From an uncultured Bacteroidales bacterium (GTDB lineage Bacteria; Bacteroidota; Bacteroidia; Bacteroidales; UBA932), in contig CAJONC010000002.1 in the NCBI GenBank assembly GCA_905235675.1, positions 1 to 60,876 of the forward strand: a DNA stretch of 60,876 nt, written 5' to 3'. A program made the translations under genes and the position numbers. The notes beneath the pieces were generated by a model that worked only from the letters and a program-made list of their open reading frames with translations, was not told the DNA's origin and did not search any database. Each line of letters begins with the position of its first letter. The stretch's first letter is position 1. Below, one piece after another: positions 17,101 through 27,294 of this stretch.

Positions 17101-18850
17101 GCCTGTCGAATACAAGGTCGAAAGTCGGAAGTATGAAGTCGTCGACCTGTACGCTCCGCGAACCCAGATTTCTTCCGCCCTTGCGCCGTACAAATACGGT
17201 GTAGCTGCCGTTACGTTCTCTGCGCTCCAGTGTAAAATCTCCGGCAATGCTTCCGAATTCGTTGGTTTTCAGAGTCTTGGTCGAGATGATCTTTCCGTCC
17301 GCACCGCGGAGTTCCACCTCGGTTTCCACTCCTTCTCCCAGGCTTTTGCAAGAATATCTTCCCCTGTAAAGCACCGCTTTGAAGTGCAGTATGTCGCCAG
17401 GGCTGTAGGCTCCGCGGTCGGTGATTACGGCTGCATGTTCCTGCCAGGCATCGTCTGTAAGGTCGGGGCTGTAGTAACTGCCCGTGCTGACAGCCTTGGA
17501 AAGCCTTGACCGGCCGTCGTTGCAGCGCACACGGTACTGGTAATTGCTGCGGGGGCTTTCCAGGATGCGCCTGTTGATAGATGCGGGAACGGGGGTGAAT
17601 CCCGAAATGGAGATAGGGGCGCTTTCCACCACCTTTCCGTCTTCGAGCAGTTCGAACGTCACCTTTTTGAGAGGTTCTCCGCTGATGTAGTCCGCGGCCC
17701 AGATTGCGGCGCCGTCGGCGTTGAAGCGCATGGCGGTGGAGATTGTGTAATAATTGTAGACAATATCCTCGGTGATATCCCCTCTTTTGCAGGAGATGTT
17801 GTACGTACCATCGGCCATAACGGGAAGTTCTATCAGAAGTTTGTCTTTGAGATAGTAGCTTCCTATGGGGTTGGTGAGGTATTTTTCAAATACTTTTTTC
17901 CCGTTTTCGCCGGTAATTTTTATTGTGACGGCATCCAGGTTCTGCAGGCCCACCGTGAAAACTCCATTTCTCACCACGGCCTCTATGCCCTTGGAGTTCA
18001 TTGTTTTCAGCAGTTCGTCCGCCTTTTTGCAGCAGTCGGCAAGTTTTCTTTCGGTTCCGCTGAAACTGTCTGCCCTGGAATTTAGCTCCATGCAATCATC
18101 CCGAAGAGCCTCGAAATCGGAAGACCTGGCATCGCTCCCGGGCTGCTCCAATGTGTTGAAGCGATTGTTCAGCAGCTGTTGTTCCGCAAGCAGCCCTGCC
18201 GCCTTCCCCTTGTATTTCCCTGCAAACGCGGCAAGCCTGTCGGTATCATCTCCCGATATCTGCTCGAATTCCGCAATGGCTCCCAAAGGATATTCCTTGA
18301 ATTCCTTGACAAGGGTGCTGCCATCCCTATATCGGCAATAACTCCACAGGCAGTAGTCATAGTCGCTCGCAAACATCTCCAACAAAGCTTCGCCGTAAAA
18401 ACGCGAGCTGATGTTGTAGTCCCGTTTCCAGAATTCCGTATTCCTGGAATTGCACAGTTTTCCGGCATTCTGATAGATGTAGTTGATGTCCGGTTCCGGT
18501 CCGGTTTTCGACTTAAGATAATAAACCGCCACAGGCTCACCGAAATCCGTGATTTCTTTCTCCATTGCCTTGTTGAGGCTGTCGCGAAGCTTCCAGTTCC
18601 TTTGCAAGGAGACCTGCATATACCTGTCGCAGGCATCATAGTAGTCCCAGGTGAGGTGCTGCGCTCCTGCTTCGGCCTTGATTTTTTCCAGCACTTTCAG
18701 CTGTGTCTGGGGTTTGTCGGCGTCCTGCGCCGCATAGTATTCCTGCCACAGTTTTACGAGAGTGTGGTCGTCTTTGTCCTTGGCGGATGATGAAAGGGGA
18801 AACATAGGTATCACAGTCAGTGCCATAAGAATCGGGAGCAGGTGTTTCAT
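14147..18850 (-). CDS. Alpha-2-macroglobulin family protein, no thioester
   Basis: A 1567-residue exported protein with a signal peptide (MKHLLPILMALTVIPMFPL, cleavage near residue 23). Alpha-2-macroglobulins are large protease traps; bacterial ones sit in the periplasm or on the outer membrane. An MG2-like segment appears in the middle (DRGAYSPGDILHFKAVLYRG), and the central alpha-2-macroglobulin signature is WEPFLRSDANGKVQFNFT with the downstream STYNVQVFAHD. The position where a thioester CxEQ would be expected instead reads EVHCDNAIELSKALYAY, so covalent trapping is unlikely. The bacterial proteins without a thioester are a known subgroup. It precedes truB with a 4-nt overlap and begins 12 nt after the folC stop, so folC, this gene and truB look like one operon. 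Confidence 0.88.
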   Translation of the reverse strand: MKHLLPILMALTVIPMFPLSSSAKDKDDHTLVKLWQEYYAAQDADKPQTQLKVLEKIKAEAGAQHLTWDYYDACDRYMQVSLQRNWKLRDSLNKAMEKEITDFGEPVAVYYLKSKTGPEPDINYIYQNAGKLCNSRNTEFWKRDYNISSRFYGEALLEMFASDYDYCLWSYCRYRDGSTLVKEFKEYPLGAIAEFEQISGDDTDRLAAFAGKYKGKAAGLLAEQQLLNNRFNTLEQPGSDARSSDFEALRDDCMELNSRADSFSGTERKLADCCKKADELLKTMNSKGIEAVVRNGVFTVGLQNLDAVTIKITGENGKKVFEKYLTNPIGSYYLKDKLLIELPVMADGTYNISCKRGDITEDIVYNYYTISTAMRFNADGAAIWAADYISGEPLKKVTFELLEDGKVVESAPISISGFTPVPASINRRILESPRSNYQYRVRCNDGRSRLSKAVSTGSYYSPDLTDDAWQEHAAVITDRGAYSPGDILHFKAVLYRGRYSCKSLGEGVETEVELRGADGKIISTKTLKTNEFGSIAGDFTLERRERNGSYTVFVRRKGGRNLGSRSVQVDDFILPTFDLVFDRQGTLYFPVDEIKVAGTIHSYSGHPLSSSKLSYRVEHYGKTWSEGELEADGDGRFAISFEPDSTARNYDWYSITVKAVDATGETMEFNTSVNIRNKADQEEPVDYYFKEDEKATAQGRFSLELVAGNQPVWVSIEVHGTGNKLLRREVRHIVPRAGEKASTTIEYKLKNSDPDAVCISVLYFQNRVHYSYTAHLRKELHDYDLPLSFTRFLDTTAPGGQYSFEISTAAGVECAAAIFDLGTERFRANKWTELRPERLPIPYIRYSPNNGNDSSMPKMIYVTGMGPRRDVMSKATMKMVATDYAVAMNASPTAEEDSGPVMYAAVQETGGADIIIRENFANTIAWEPFLRSDANGKVQFNFTNADKLSTYNVQVFAHDKDMRNAVMRREMVVTIPVKISLVEPQFLYEGDVYKARIALSSSLPEDVRGTLSVQLLNGSDHKTAPVLSTASCEMLVPGKGTVSQDFVLTAPDVRELGVKVVFRPEDGALGSDGVFVCVPVSKTVQSLTEAHSALLHAGADKAALEKELRAMFTNIPGDSAEMKEISIFEMLGEAIPEEVEVHCDNAIELSKALYAYSLCEKLGQKPAFDREKTLEKLNACKAANGGFAWFAGMEPSPIVTAVVLTQLRGLGIIDEVAAVKYIDSQYFAKSKSNWWYRGLSMEQYLHVRSMFPEVPFTEKTEADWRKEAKEYLVPKKARGLNGRIGAKARRVETLENLLASERGNALAKKLGIKLGTTGKLRKSLDADIESLVEYAQPHKSGGCYYPNVVMPWRGLLESELDAHCTIARIMDRHSHSGISDGIRLWIMVQKETQAWKAYSGYLEALALVLNGPDSILQTKVLALKGSYDVPFADVKAAGNGMGMSALSPAYSDGSTPSVLKVGDRVRLSFEIKNDENRSFVKLTIPFGAGLVPVNQLSGYRWGCYRNVISDRIELWYEVYPEEKTTVSEEFYVTRAGVFQSPAAEIVCEYADHYRANTAAIAPLTIEQ

Positions 18851-18862
18851 AAGCTTGCAGTG

Positions 18863-20188
18863 TTAAAATTGCGGTATGGCTTCGGCAACCACGAAGGTGC
18901 TGCCGCCAATATATATGAGGGCATCGGGCAAGTCTTGTGCCAATTCGCGTGCGCGCCGGACGGCAAGTGCCACTGAACCGGCCGTTTCTGGCTTGTATGA
19001 AGAGAACAGGTCGGGCCGGAGCGCTTTCAGGCGGGTTTTCAGTTCTTCTGCGGGAAGGGATCTCTGATTGTCGGGAGCTGTGAAGATGTATCTGGCTCCG
19101 GTCGGCATTAGGGGAGCGATTCCGGCGAGGTCCTTGTCGGCCATAATGCCGTAGATTATTATGAGCTCGCGGCCTTTGGCCTGAAGGGCTTCCAGGCGGG
19201 AGAAGTTTTCTTTGAGGGCGGGAGGATTGTGGCCGATGTCGCAGATTGTTTCGGGATTGCGGGAGATTGTCTCCCACCTGCCCCTGAGGCCCGTCCTGCG
19301 GGCAGTCTGCGTTATTGCGGCGGTGGCGGATTCTTCCATAGCCCCCAAAACATCAAGGGCACACAGCGCCGTATGCAGATTCATTTCCTGACAGGGGCCT
19401 GTAAGATCCATTTTTGCGAGGATTTCTTCTTCGATGGGGAAAGAGGGAACATCATCCGCAAAAAGCAGAGAACATCCGACCGAAGCCGCTGTCTCCTCAA
19501 AAACCGGAGCCGTCTCCATATCGCGGGAACCCACCACCGCAGGCACTCCCGCCTTGAAAATCCCCGCCTTCTCCCTGGCTATCTCCGCACGGGTGTTCCC
19601 GAGCAGGGCACAATGGTCGAGGCCGATGGATGTCACCACCGAAAGCGCGGGCGTGATTATATTGGTGCTGTCGAGGCGTCCTCCGAGCCCGACTTCTATC
19701 ACTGCGGCATCCACCCCCTTGCGGGCGAACCACCAGAAGGCCATCCCCGTAGTAATTTCAAAAAACGAATGTCCCTCAAATTCAGCCTCATATCTTTCCA
19801 GAAACTCCCAGACATCCGCGCGGGAAATCATCTCCGCGCCCGAATCCGAAACTACCTTGATTCTCTCGCGGAAGTCCAGCAGATGGGGCGAGGTATACAG
19901 CCCTATCCGGCCGCGGCATTGCCCGTCCGCTTGTCTGCGCCCGCCGCATCCTGCGGCCAATGCCGAGGCAAGCATGCTGCATACGCTGCCTTTGCCGTTC
20001 GTGCCCGCCACATGGATGCAGGGATATGCCTTCCATGGATGCCCCAGAAGGGCGTCCAATCTTTGCATCCCTCCGAGCCCCGGCTTGTAGGCCCCATCCT
20101 TGAAACCCACCTTCTGGACGGACTGAAACCTTGTAAACAGGGCTTCCAGACGGGAATTATATTCGTTATCAGTGAAATTTGATTGCAT
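18863..20188 (-). CDS. folC: Folylpolyglutamate / dihydrofolate synthase FolC
   Basis: A 441-residue Mur-ligase-type enzyme adding glutamate to folates (and to dihydropteroate). The ATP loop GTNGKGS is at residues 62-68, and IEVGLGGRLDSTN is the conserved Mur-ligase/FolC block that follows. The C-terminal ligase part has the expected HNPPALKEN motif. I place the start at 20188 (MQSNFTDNEYNS) rather than at the longer frame from 20269 because the -7 box TATTTTTG lies between the two, at 20196-20203, so the longer form could not be transcribed from it. The box is only 7 nt from the ATG, suggesting a leaderless message. First gene of the folC - alpha-2-macroglobulin - truB run. Confidence 0.92.
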   Translation of the reverse strand: MQSNFTDNEYNSRLEALFTRFQSVQKVGFKDGAYKPGLGGMQRLDALLGHPWKAYPCIHVAGTNGKGSVCSMLASALAAGCGGRRQADGQCRGRIGLYTSPHLLDFRERIKVVSDSGAEMISRADVWEFLERYEAEFEGHSFFEITTGMAFWWFARKGVDAAVIEVGLGGRLDSTNIITPALSVVTSIGLDHCALLGNTRAEIAREKAGIFKAGVPAVVGSRDMETAPVFEETAASVGCSLLFADDVPSFPIEEEILAKMDLTGPCQEMNLHTALCALDVLGAMEESATAAITQTARRTGLRGRWETISRNPETICDIGHNPPALKENFSRLEALQAKGRELIIIYGIMADKDLAGIAPLMPTGARYIFTAPDNQRSLPAEELKTRLKALRPDLFSSYKPETAGSVALAVRRARELAQDLPDALIYIGGSTFVVAEAIPQF

Positions 20189-20195
20189 CTGAATC

Positions 20196-20203
20196 CAAAA
20201 ATA
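20196..20203 (-). promoter_or_regulatory. folC promoter -7 box (leaderless geometry)
   Basis: Minus-strand TATTTTTG ends 7 nt before the folC ATG. It is back to back with the plus-strand box at 20206-20213, only 2 nt away, so the two promoters compete for the same DNA. Confidence 0.55.
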
Positions 20204-20205
20204 GT

Positions 20206-20213
20206 TATTTTTG
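20206..20213 (+). promoter_or_regulatory. Promoter -7 box of the AIR-synthase-related gene
   Basis: TATTTTTG with a TTG 20 nt upstream (20183-20185). Transcription would begin near 20220, leaving a leader of about 12 nt before the ATG at 20232. Confidence 0.5.
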
Positions 20214-20231
20214 AAAGAATTTGTAACTTGA

Positions 20232-21359
20232 ATGTCAGAAAAAGTGTCGCCGTTATATCCGGCATACATAATCGATGGAGAGCGACAGGCCGCCGCTCCG
20301 TGGCAGATACTCGACAGCGTGAGCGTCTTCCCTCAGGAGTCGGTCTGCGACGGTGAGGATTGTCCTGCAGTCGTGGACGAAACCCCCGATGTGAGCCCCA
20401 GCTCCGATGCCCCCGATGCGCGGAAGGTGGAAAAATATCTCAACTCCGTCCTTCGTGCCGAACGCCGCTTCCCCATGCAGTTCGCGGGCAGCTACACCCG
20501 CGGCAGGATAGCCTGGGCGCTGCTTGACTGCATCTGGCGCATGGGCCGTTTCCGCATCGGTGACCTCGCCCTCGACGCCTGCTGGCACTGGAACTCCTTG
20601 CAGATAGGCAACATGGCGGGATTCTACCGTTCCGTGGAGGCAATGGGCGACATGCTGGACGCCCTCAACCTGAAACTGCGCGACTACAGCTGCAAAGACA
20701 CTGACGGGCCATGTTCTCTGGAACTCGGCTGCGAACTCAGCCCCCTTGCCGGCGAATCCGACATTGTCGAGCAGCCTTTCACCACTGCAAATCCCCAGAT
20801 GGGGGCGGGCAGCATCTCCAATTCCCTGCAGAACGACATGCAGAGCTGGCTGGTGTACATTCCCTTCGACTCGTCGCCCTACAGGCTCGGCGGGTCGCTG
20901 CTGGCGCAGTCGCAGGGCATCAATTCCCCCGTAGCCCCCGCACTCGACGACGCCGACTACTTCCTCGACTGTTACGAGGTGGTGCGTGAGCTGGTGGAAG
21001 ACGGAATAGTGCTTGCCGGAGCCACGGTGGGGGAAGGAGGTCTGATTGCCGCGGTGAAAGGGATGACAAACTCCAAAACGGGAGTGAATATCGACATTTC
21101 CGACATTCGCAGGGCCTGCCCGGGCACGGACATTGTGAGCATACTTTTCGCAGAAATCCCCGGCGTGCTGATTCAGATAAGGGACATAGATTTCGACTAT
21201 GTCGATGCCGAGCTGCTGCTTCAGGACGTGGCTTTCTATCCGCTCGGACACCCGATCGCGAACGGGGGAGAGGTGCGGGTCCATTCATCCGCCAAGACGG
21301 GGCTGCAGAACATACTCGAATCGCTGGTGCAGCGCCAGGGAGGAGAGGGAGAAGACTAA
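20232..21359 (+). CDS. AIR-synthase-related protein (C-terminal domain only)
   Basis: A 375-residue protein. Its second half has the C-terminal fold signature of the PurM/PurL/SelD family: DADYFLDCYEVVRELVEDG, then LAGATVGEGGLIAAVKGM, then a loop with VSILFAEIPGVLIQI. In true PurM or PurL this half pairs with an N-terminal ATP-binding half carrying a glycine-rich loop; I see no such loop here, and the first 120 residues are unrelated-looking. It is unlikely to make AIR or FGAM by itself. Related stand-alone proteins occur in Bacteroidota, role unknown. It starts from a promoter shared back to back with folC, and PIN-PhoH follows 14 nt later, so these two may be co-expressed. Confidence 0.7.
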   Translation: MSEKVSPLYPAYIIDGERQAAAPWQILDSVSVFPQESVCDGEDCPAVVDETPDVSPSSDAPDARKVEKYLNSVLRAERRFPMQFAGSYTRGRIAWALLDCIWRMGRFRIGDLALDACWHWNSLQIGNMAGFYRSVEAMGDMLDALNLKLRDYSCKDTDGPCSLELGCELSPLAGESDIVEQPFTTANPQMGAGSISNSLQNDMQSWLVYIPFDSSPYRLGGSLLAQSQGINSPVAPALDDADYFLDCYEVVRELVEDGIVLAGATVGEGGLIAAVKGMTNSKTGVNIDISDIRRACPGTDIVSILFAEIPGVLIQIRDIDFDYVDAELLLQDVAFYPLGHPIANGGEVRVHSSAKTGLQNILESLVQRQGGEGED

Positions 21360-21373
21360 ACTGAAAACCAATT

Positions 21374-22717
21374 ATGGGCAAACCGAAAATTTTCGTACTC
21401 GACACCAATGTGCCTCTCCACGACTACAAGGCGATAAGGCACTTTCAGGACAACAATATCGTAGTTCCCATCGCGGTGGTGGAGGAACTCGACAAATTCA
21501 AGAAGGGCAACGACACGCTCGCATTCAACGCGAGGCATTTCCTGAGGGAACTCGACAATATCTCCAACGGAAAGAGTTTCGCAGGGCAGGGGATACCCAT
21601 AGGCCGCAATCTCGGCCTTATCAAGGTTGAACCCAACCATCCCTTCCCCGACAGTCTCAAAGACCTTTTCATTGACGACATCCAGGACCATCGCATCCTT
21701 GCCACCGCCATCTGGGTGCGCGACCACAATCCCGGCACTTTCGTGGCCCTGGTAACCAAGGATGTGAACCTCCGCATGAAGGCCAAGGCCGCCGGAATGG
21801 AGGTGCAGGATTATCTGACCGACCGTCTGGAAGATGCCAGGATTGAGAATGCCAACAAGGAAGTGCAGACTCTCACCATCGATTCCGCCGTGCTGCAGAA
21901 TCTTGCATACGGTGCAGAAAACGCGGTGGAATGGAAGGATATAGTGCCAAAGAAACCGGACGCGAACCGGCTGTTCAAACTGCGTTGGGATGGCGACAAA
22001 AGCGCCGAGACCATCTGCGCCCGTTACGATGCCGGCCGCGACAAGGTGGTGCTTGTGAAGAGCCACAGTGCCTATGGAATCCGCCCCCGCAACGACGAGC
22101 AGAAGATGGCCCTGGATGCCCTGCTGAACCCCGAAGTCAAGCTCTGCACCCTCACCGGAGGGGCTGGCACAGGGAAAACCCTCCTGGCTCTCGCTACCGC
22201 CCTCGAACAGGAAAAAGACTACGACCAGCTGATTATCTCCCGCCCCACGGTCATACTCGGGAACCAGGACATAGGTTTCCTGCCGGGCGACAAGAACAGC
22301 AAGATGACGCCCTTCCTGCAGCCCCTGATGGACAACCTGAACGTGATAAAGGGGCAGTTCCGCCCTTCTTCGAAGGAGGCCCTCAAGCTGGACTCCCTGC
22401 TCAAGGACGAAAAACTCCTGATAGAGCCGCTCGCCTACATCCGCGGCCGCAGTCTCGGCAGGGCCTTTTTCATTATAGACGAGGCCCAGAACCTCACTCC
22501 GCTGGAGGTCAAAACCATCATCACGAGGGCGGGGGAAGGCACGAAGATAGTGCTTACGGGCGATATTTTCCAGATAGACCAGCCCTACCTCGACCAGTGG
22601 AGCAACGGTCTCTCGCATGTGGGCGAAAAGATGGAAGGCCATGCACTGTTCCAGCATGTTTTCCTGCGCAAGGGAGAGCGCAGCGAGCTTTCGGAACTGG
22701 CTGCCAGGCTGTTATAA
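21374..22717 (+). CDS. PIN-PhoH family ATPase / ribonuclease
   Basis: A 447-residue two-domain protein. The N-terminal PIN domain (about residues 5-160) has its first acidic residue in FVLDTNVPLHD (D10), E38-type acidic residue in VVEELDKFKKG and later DHRILATA. The C-terminal PhoH ATPase has Walker A GGAGTGKT near residue 262 and Walker B IDEAQNLTPLE near residue 368. The pairing is the PhoH2-type (YlaK) organisation, reported in other bacteria to couple RNA unwinding and cleavage. It follows the AIR-synthase-related gene by 14 nt. Role in RNA turnover or stress inferred from the family. Confidence 0.9.
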   Translation: MGKPKIFVLDTNVPLHDYKAIRHFQDNNIVVPIAVVEELDKFKKGNDTLAFNARHFLRELDNISNGKSFAGQGIPIGRNLGLIKVEPNHPFPDSLKDLFIDDIQDHRILATAIWVRDHNPGTFVALVTKDVNLRMKAKAAGMEVQDYLTDRLEDARIENANKEVQTLTIDSAVLQNLAYGAENAVEWKDIVPKKPDANRLFKLRWDGDKSAETICARYDAGRDKVVLVKSHSAYGIRPRNDEQKMALDALLNPEVKLCTLTGGAGTGKTLLALATALEQEKDYDQLIISRPTVILGNQDIGFLPGDKNSKMTPFLQPLMDNLNVIKGQFRPSSKEALKLDSLLKDEKLLIEPLAYIRGRSLGRAFFIIDEAQNLTPLEVKTIITRAGEGTKIVLTGDIFQIDQPYLDQWSNGLSHVGEKMEGHALFQHVFLRKGERSELSELAARLL

Positions 22718-22749
22718 TGCAAAAAAGTGTGGATTATTGATATTTTTTG

Positions 22750-22757
22750 TAAATTTG
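22750..22757 (+). promoter_or_regulatory. ppdK promoter -7 box
   Basis: TAAATTTG fits TAnnTTTG, about 34 nt before the ATG at 22792. It separates ppdK from the upstream PIN-PhoH gene. No clean -33 element is seen. Confidence 0.5.
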
Positions 22758-22791
22758 CGCCCGCAATTATTGAAAGTTACTGATAAAAGAT

Positions 22792-25521
<2,730 letters not shown>

Positions 25522-25538
25522 CTGCTGAGATATAATCC

Positions 25539-25575
25539 AAAGAGGGGTCGACCAAAAAGGTCGGCCTCTTTTTTT
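25539..25575 (+). terminator. Intrinsic terminator of ppdK
   Basis: AAGAGG... pairs with ...CCTCTT and TCGACC with GGTCG around an AAAAA loop, followed by seven T. Starts inside the repeated ppdK tail. Confidence 0.85.
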
Positions 25576-25592
25576 GATATGGTAACTATGGC
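25576..25592. repeat. 17-bp repeat, inverted copy at 48921-48937
   Basis: GATATGGTAACTATGGC here is an exact reverse complement of 48921-48937, which lies upstream of hipB. It marks the outer end of a vanished hipBA copy inserted here in the opposite direction. Confidence 0.7.
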
Positions 25593-25621
25593 AATATGCG
25601 TTAAAGGTCAATACAACGGAT

Positions 25622-25814
25622 GGAATCGAAAGAAAATCATCAGGGAAATCAGACATGCCTCCCTCCTGTTCGAAGATAAAGCAAAAGAGAACGGAATCAA
25701 CCCTTATTATGCCGAGATGATAACGAACAGGTTGAATGAACTGGGACGTCCTGACAAAAAGATATCCGTCGAAGAAACAATCGAGGAAAAGAAAGAAAGG
25801 CAGTTGTAACACCC
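25622..25814 (+). pseudogene. hipA 3' fragment
   Basis: Translates to KKIIREIRHASLLFEDKAKE and onward through LNELGRPDKKISVEETIEE, almost identical to residues near the C-terminal third of the intact HipA at 47010-48557. After EETIEE, about 82 bp are missing compared with the intact gene; the two break points carry the same ACAATCGA word, so a slippage or microhomology deletion explains it, and the frame then stops early. The kinase core and the whole of hipB are gone. It lies in the opposite direction to the intact copy. The open frame from 25579 has a chance start and is not expected to give a working protein. Confidence 0.85.
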
Positions 25815-25939
25815 CTCAGATTACTCTTCCCTCGCTCTTTCAAGGGAATCTTTATACCTGCGATTTTTTATATTATCTAAATTTTGCACGATTATAAACA
25901 CTATTTATAACAGTGCAGATATGGCGATAATTATTTGTT

Positions 25940-27013
25940 TTACTGCTCCTTTTGAAGAAAGTTTGCCCTGGTTATATCCATTTCCGCAACGGCGCACTCA
26001 TTGCCTCCTATCCAGGCATGGCGCTTCAATGCGTCTTGGAAGATAAGGTTCGCGCAGAGGGCCTTTGCCAGAAGGTCGTCAGGATGATCGGATATGTGAC
26101 GTGCGAAGGTCTCCAAACATATCGTCCGCACAGCGTCGTAGTAACTGTTCGGGATAACGCTGTCATTTGAAAGGCCGAAGTAGTTGTCCTGAACAGTGGG
26201 ACGCCAGTTGAAATAAACCTCGGCAAGGAAAGGGGTATATTCTCTGGTTTCGATTATTCCTCCAAGGGCAGCCAGGATGGTGATGTCACTGAATCTGGCG
26301 TAGATGTTTTCCTCTATAGCATATATGGCGTATTCATCGATGGAAGAGGCGTTCAGGCGACGTTCCCGAATCTTCCTCACACCTGCGGTGTCCGCAGTTG
26401 CGCTCAAATAATCCGGACGATTCGCCTGCAGAAGGTCGATATCGGGGACATATTTCTTTTTGTCATACATCTTCCAGAAATTCTCCTGAACTTTTTGTAA
26501 ATCCTTTTCCGTGACGAAGTTGACATCGTCATAAAATGCCGTTTCAATGGGACGGAACCGCTCTGCGGACTCCTCGACTCGATTTTCACCGAGCAGGACG
26601 ATGACTTCCCGCAGCGTCCGGACCGTCTCATCGTTATCAAATAATAAGGGCAAGGCGTCTATCATCGGTTCGGTCTCGACATACCAGTCCAAGCCATTCT
26701 CTTCCATCCGCCCTGCAATATCAGACGCAGATGTCAGATAACGGGTGACGACCGTCCAATTAGCCATCGCAGCAATCTGCCAGGCATTTTCGTTCTCCAT
26801 CAGCTCCGCAGGAAGACGGAAGACGCAGGAGTCGATGTAGGTACGGTCGGCCCAAAAATCGAGGTCCTGTTCAGTATAGCTCCGTTCTGCCAACGCCTCG
26901 ATGTTTTCAATGCTGGCAATCCCCGTGCAGGGGTAGGTGAGCGGCTGGGGAACAACCTGGCTGCAGGCCAGGAGAATTATGCATGGTAATAGGGATAATG
27001 ATTTGATTTTCAT
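25940..27013 (-). CDS. Lipoprotein of unknown function
   Basis: A 357-residue protein opening with a lipoprotein signal; the lipobox LLAC places the modified cysteine at residue 17. The mature chain is mostly helical and rich in charged residues, with motifs such as YTEQDLDFWADRTYIDSC and DNYFGLSNDSVIPNSYYDA that I cannot assign. No enzyme motif is visible. Upstream on the same strand are a frameshifted small membrane protein and an anchored two-repeat protein; all three may once have formed an operon. Envelope location is inferred from the lipobox. It is the first intact gene inside the mosaic island. Confidence 0.7.
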   Translation of the reverse strand: MKIKSLSLLPCIILLACSQVVPQPLTYPCTGIASIENIEALAERSYTEQDLDFWADRTYIDSCVFRLPAELMENENAWQIAAMANWTVVTRYLTSASDIAGRMEENGLDWYVETEPMIDALPLLFDNDETVRTLREVIVLLGENRVEESAERFRPIETAFYDDVNFVTEKDLQKVQENFWKMYDKKKYVPDIDLLQANRPDYLSATADTAGVRKIRERRLNASSIDEYAIYAIEENIYARFSDITILAALGGIIETREYTPFLAEVYFNWRPTVQDNYFGLSNDSVIPNSYYDAVRTICLETFARHISDHPDDLLAKALCANLIFQDALKRHAWIGGNECAVAEMDITRANFLQKEQ

Positions 27014-27091
27014 ATAGTTGATATTTATGACATAACTTTTTTATCTTCAAATGCCACGGCGCCCAATTGCGGGACCATAGAGAGATTTTCA

Positions 27092-27273
27092 TCACGCTGC
27101 TTTCTCCTCATCTAAAGGATGATCGTCCACATCATCAACCGACACAGGCTCCGGCATACGTTCCTGCTGCTCTCTAAGCCTCTTGTTATCCCTTTCCAAG
27201 GTCTTGTAGTCCTGACATTTGCTCACATACAGGGCCAGAACGCCGCTGCGATAGATATGATTGCTATTATCAT
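27092..27273 (-). pseudogene. Small membrane protein, frameshifted
   Basis: An ATG at 27273 starts MIIAIISIAA, a hydrophobic segment, then the frame runs into TGA. One nucleotide over, the same region continues as LALYVSKCQDYKTLERDNKR and ends PLDEEKAA before a stop at 27092. The two parts join naturally as one single-pass membrane protein of about 60 residues with a charged tail, so a single missing base near 27240 broke it. A sequencing error is possible. No family recognised. Confidence 0.55.
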
Positions 27274-27294
27274 TGTAGTTTTATTGTATCATTA

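Noticed and set aside
20253..21284. 343-codon frame antisense to the AIR-synthase-related gene
   Set aside because: Rich in Val, Gly and His, no motifs, opposite to a coherent gene with its own promoter.
21356..22657. 433-codon frame antisense to PIN-PhoH
   Set aside because: Shadow of a well-supported gene; no start signal.
25579..25809. A real 76-residue gene
   Set aside because: Homology starts only from about 25622, the start codon lies in the inverted 17-bp word and the end is a frameshift; it is a hipA remnant.
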